From: Clostridium sp. LS
GTDB taxonomy: Bacteria > Bacillota > Clostridia > Clostridiales > Clostridiaceae
DNA: 55,386 nucleotides
Assembly (NCBI RefSeq): GCF_002760435.1
Contig: NZ_AUUU01000029.1
Coordinates: 1-55,386 of the forward strand
Reading direction: 5' to 3'
Below, one piece after another: positions 55,331 through 55,386 of the stretch. Numbering within the stretch: the stretch's first letter is position 1; each line of letters begins with the position of its first letter. The notes under the pieces are model-generated. The model made no database searches. It was not told where the DNA came from and saw nothing but the letters and a program-made list of their open reading frames with translations. The position numbers and the translations under genes were made by a program.

Positions 55331-55386
55331 TGATATGCTCCCTTTAAGGTAGACAGATTAAAAAATAAAAATCTGTTATTCGAAAG
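55331..55386 (+). mobile_element. Possible left end of an IS3-type element, cut by the window edge
   Basis: TGATATGCTCCCTTTAAGG followed by TAGACAG and an A-rich run resembles terminal inverted repeats of IS3 (IS150-like) elements, which begin TG and carry a short CCC block then a GGTAGAC- or GTTGGAC-like string. No transposase is visible in the window. The call rests on end similarity only. Confidence 0.35.

Overview
The window reads as a stretch of chromosome from a low-GC, Gram-positive, spore-forming Clostridium. The base composition is very AT-rich. Genes start behind GGAGG-type ribosome sites with frequent TTG and GTG starts, and intrinsic terminators are common. Spore-linked genes are present: a small acid-soluble spore protein, a PdaB-like deacetylase and a YtaF-like membrane protein. 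A valine T-box leader precedes valS. The gene set resembles the solvent-forming C. beijerinckii group, but the species is inferred, not shown. No tRNA, rRNA or CRISPR array was seen.

Region by region. 0.2-6.7 kb (minus strand): a secreted LRR/cell-wall-binding protein with a Cys/His domain, a HAD phosphatase, an orphan solute-binding lipoprotein, an M42 peptidase, a GNAT acetyltransferase and hisC. 6.8-16.0 kb (minus strand): a glycan island with a TPR glycosyltransferase, an LpxD-like acyltransferase, an unrecognised Rossmann-like protein, an ArnB-like aminotransferase, an ArnA-like sugar dehydrogenase/decarboxylase and a 1032-residue protein with three glycosyltransferase-like segments. 16.4-18.0 kb (plus strand): two leaderless proteins, a 93-residue beta protein and a 417-residue DNRLRE protein whose C-terminus resembles the small one. 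They are likely surface or spore-surface structural proteins and may be the targets of the glycan island.

18-23 kb: DegV, a VTT membrane protein, leuA, YtaF-like and a small membrane protein, separated by strong bidirectional terminators. 23.4-31.0 kb: a MacAB-type export system (TolC-like protein, adaptor, ATPase, permease) next to its two-component system. Four phased 11-bp direct repeats lie just upstream of the export operon's -10 box and look like the response-regulator operator. 31.1-36.3 kb: pseudouridine synthase, a cytoplasmic alpha-amylase with an odd N-terminal extension, Hsp33, a methyltransferase and a SASP.

36.7-43 kb: lysine/diaminopimelate genes (asd-dapA-dapB, then dapH divergent from a PatA-like aminotransferase, consistent with the acetylase branch), with an AEC transporter and ppnP between them. 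43-47 kb: an SSB-like protein, PdaB-like deacetylase, DUF4364 protein, beta-propeller protein and a TSCPD protein flanked by two palindromic elements. 47.3-54.5 kb: a HIRAN/helical-repeat protein after folC, a TerC protein and valS with its T-box. The right edge holds a decayed gene and possibly the first bases of an IS3-type element.

The most unusual signals are the glycan island with its paired DNRLRE and small beta proteins, the large nested palindromes at 16.1 and 47.1 kb, the 11-bp phased operator at 28.4 kb, and a 7-bp tandem repeat family at 35.2 and 54.6 kb.
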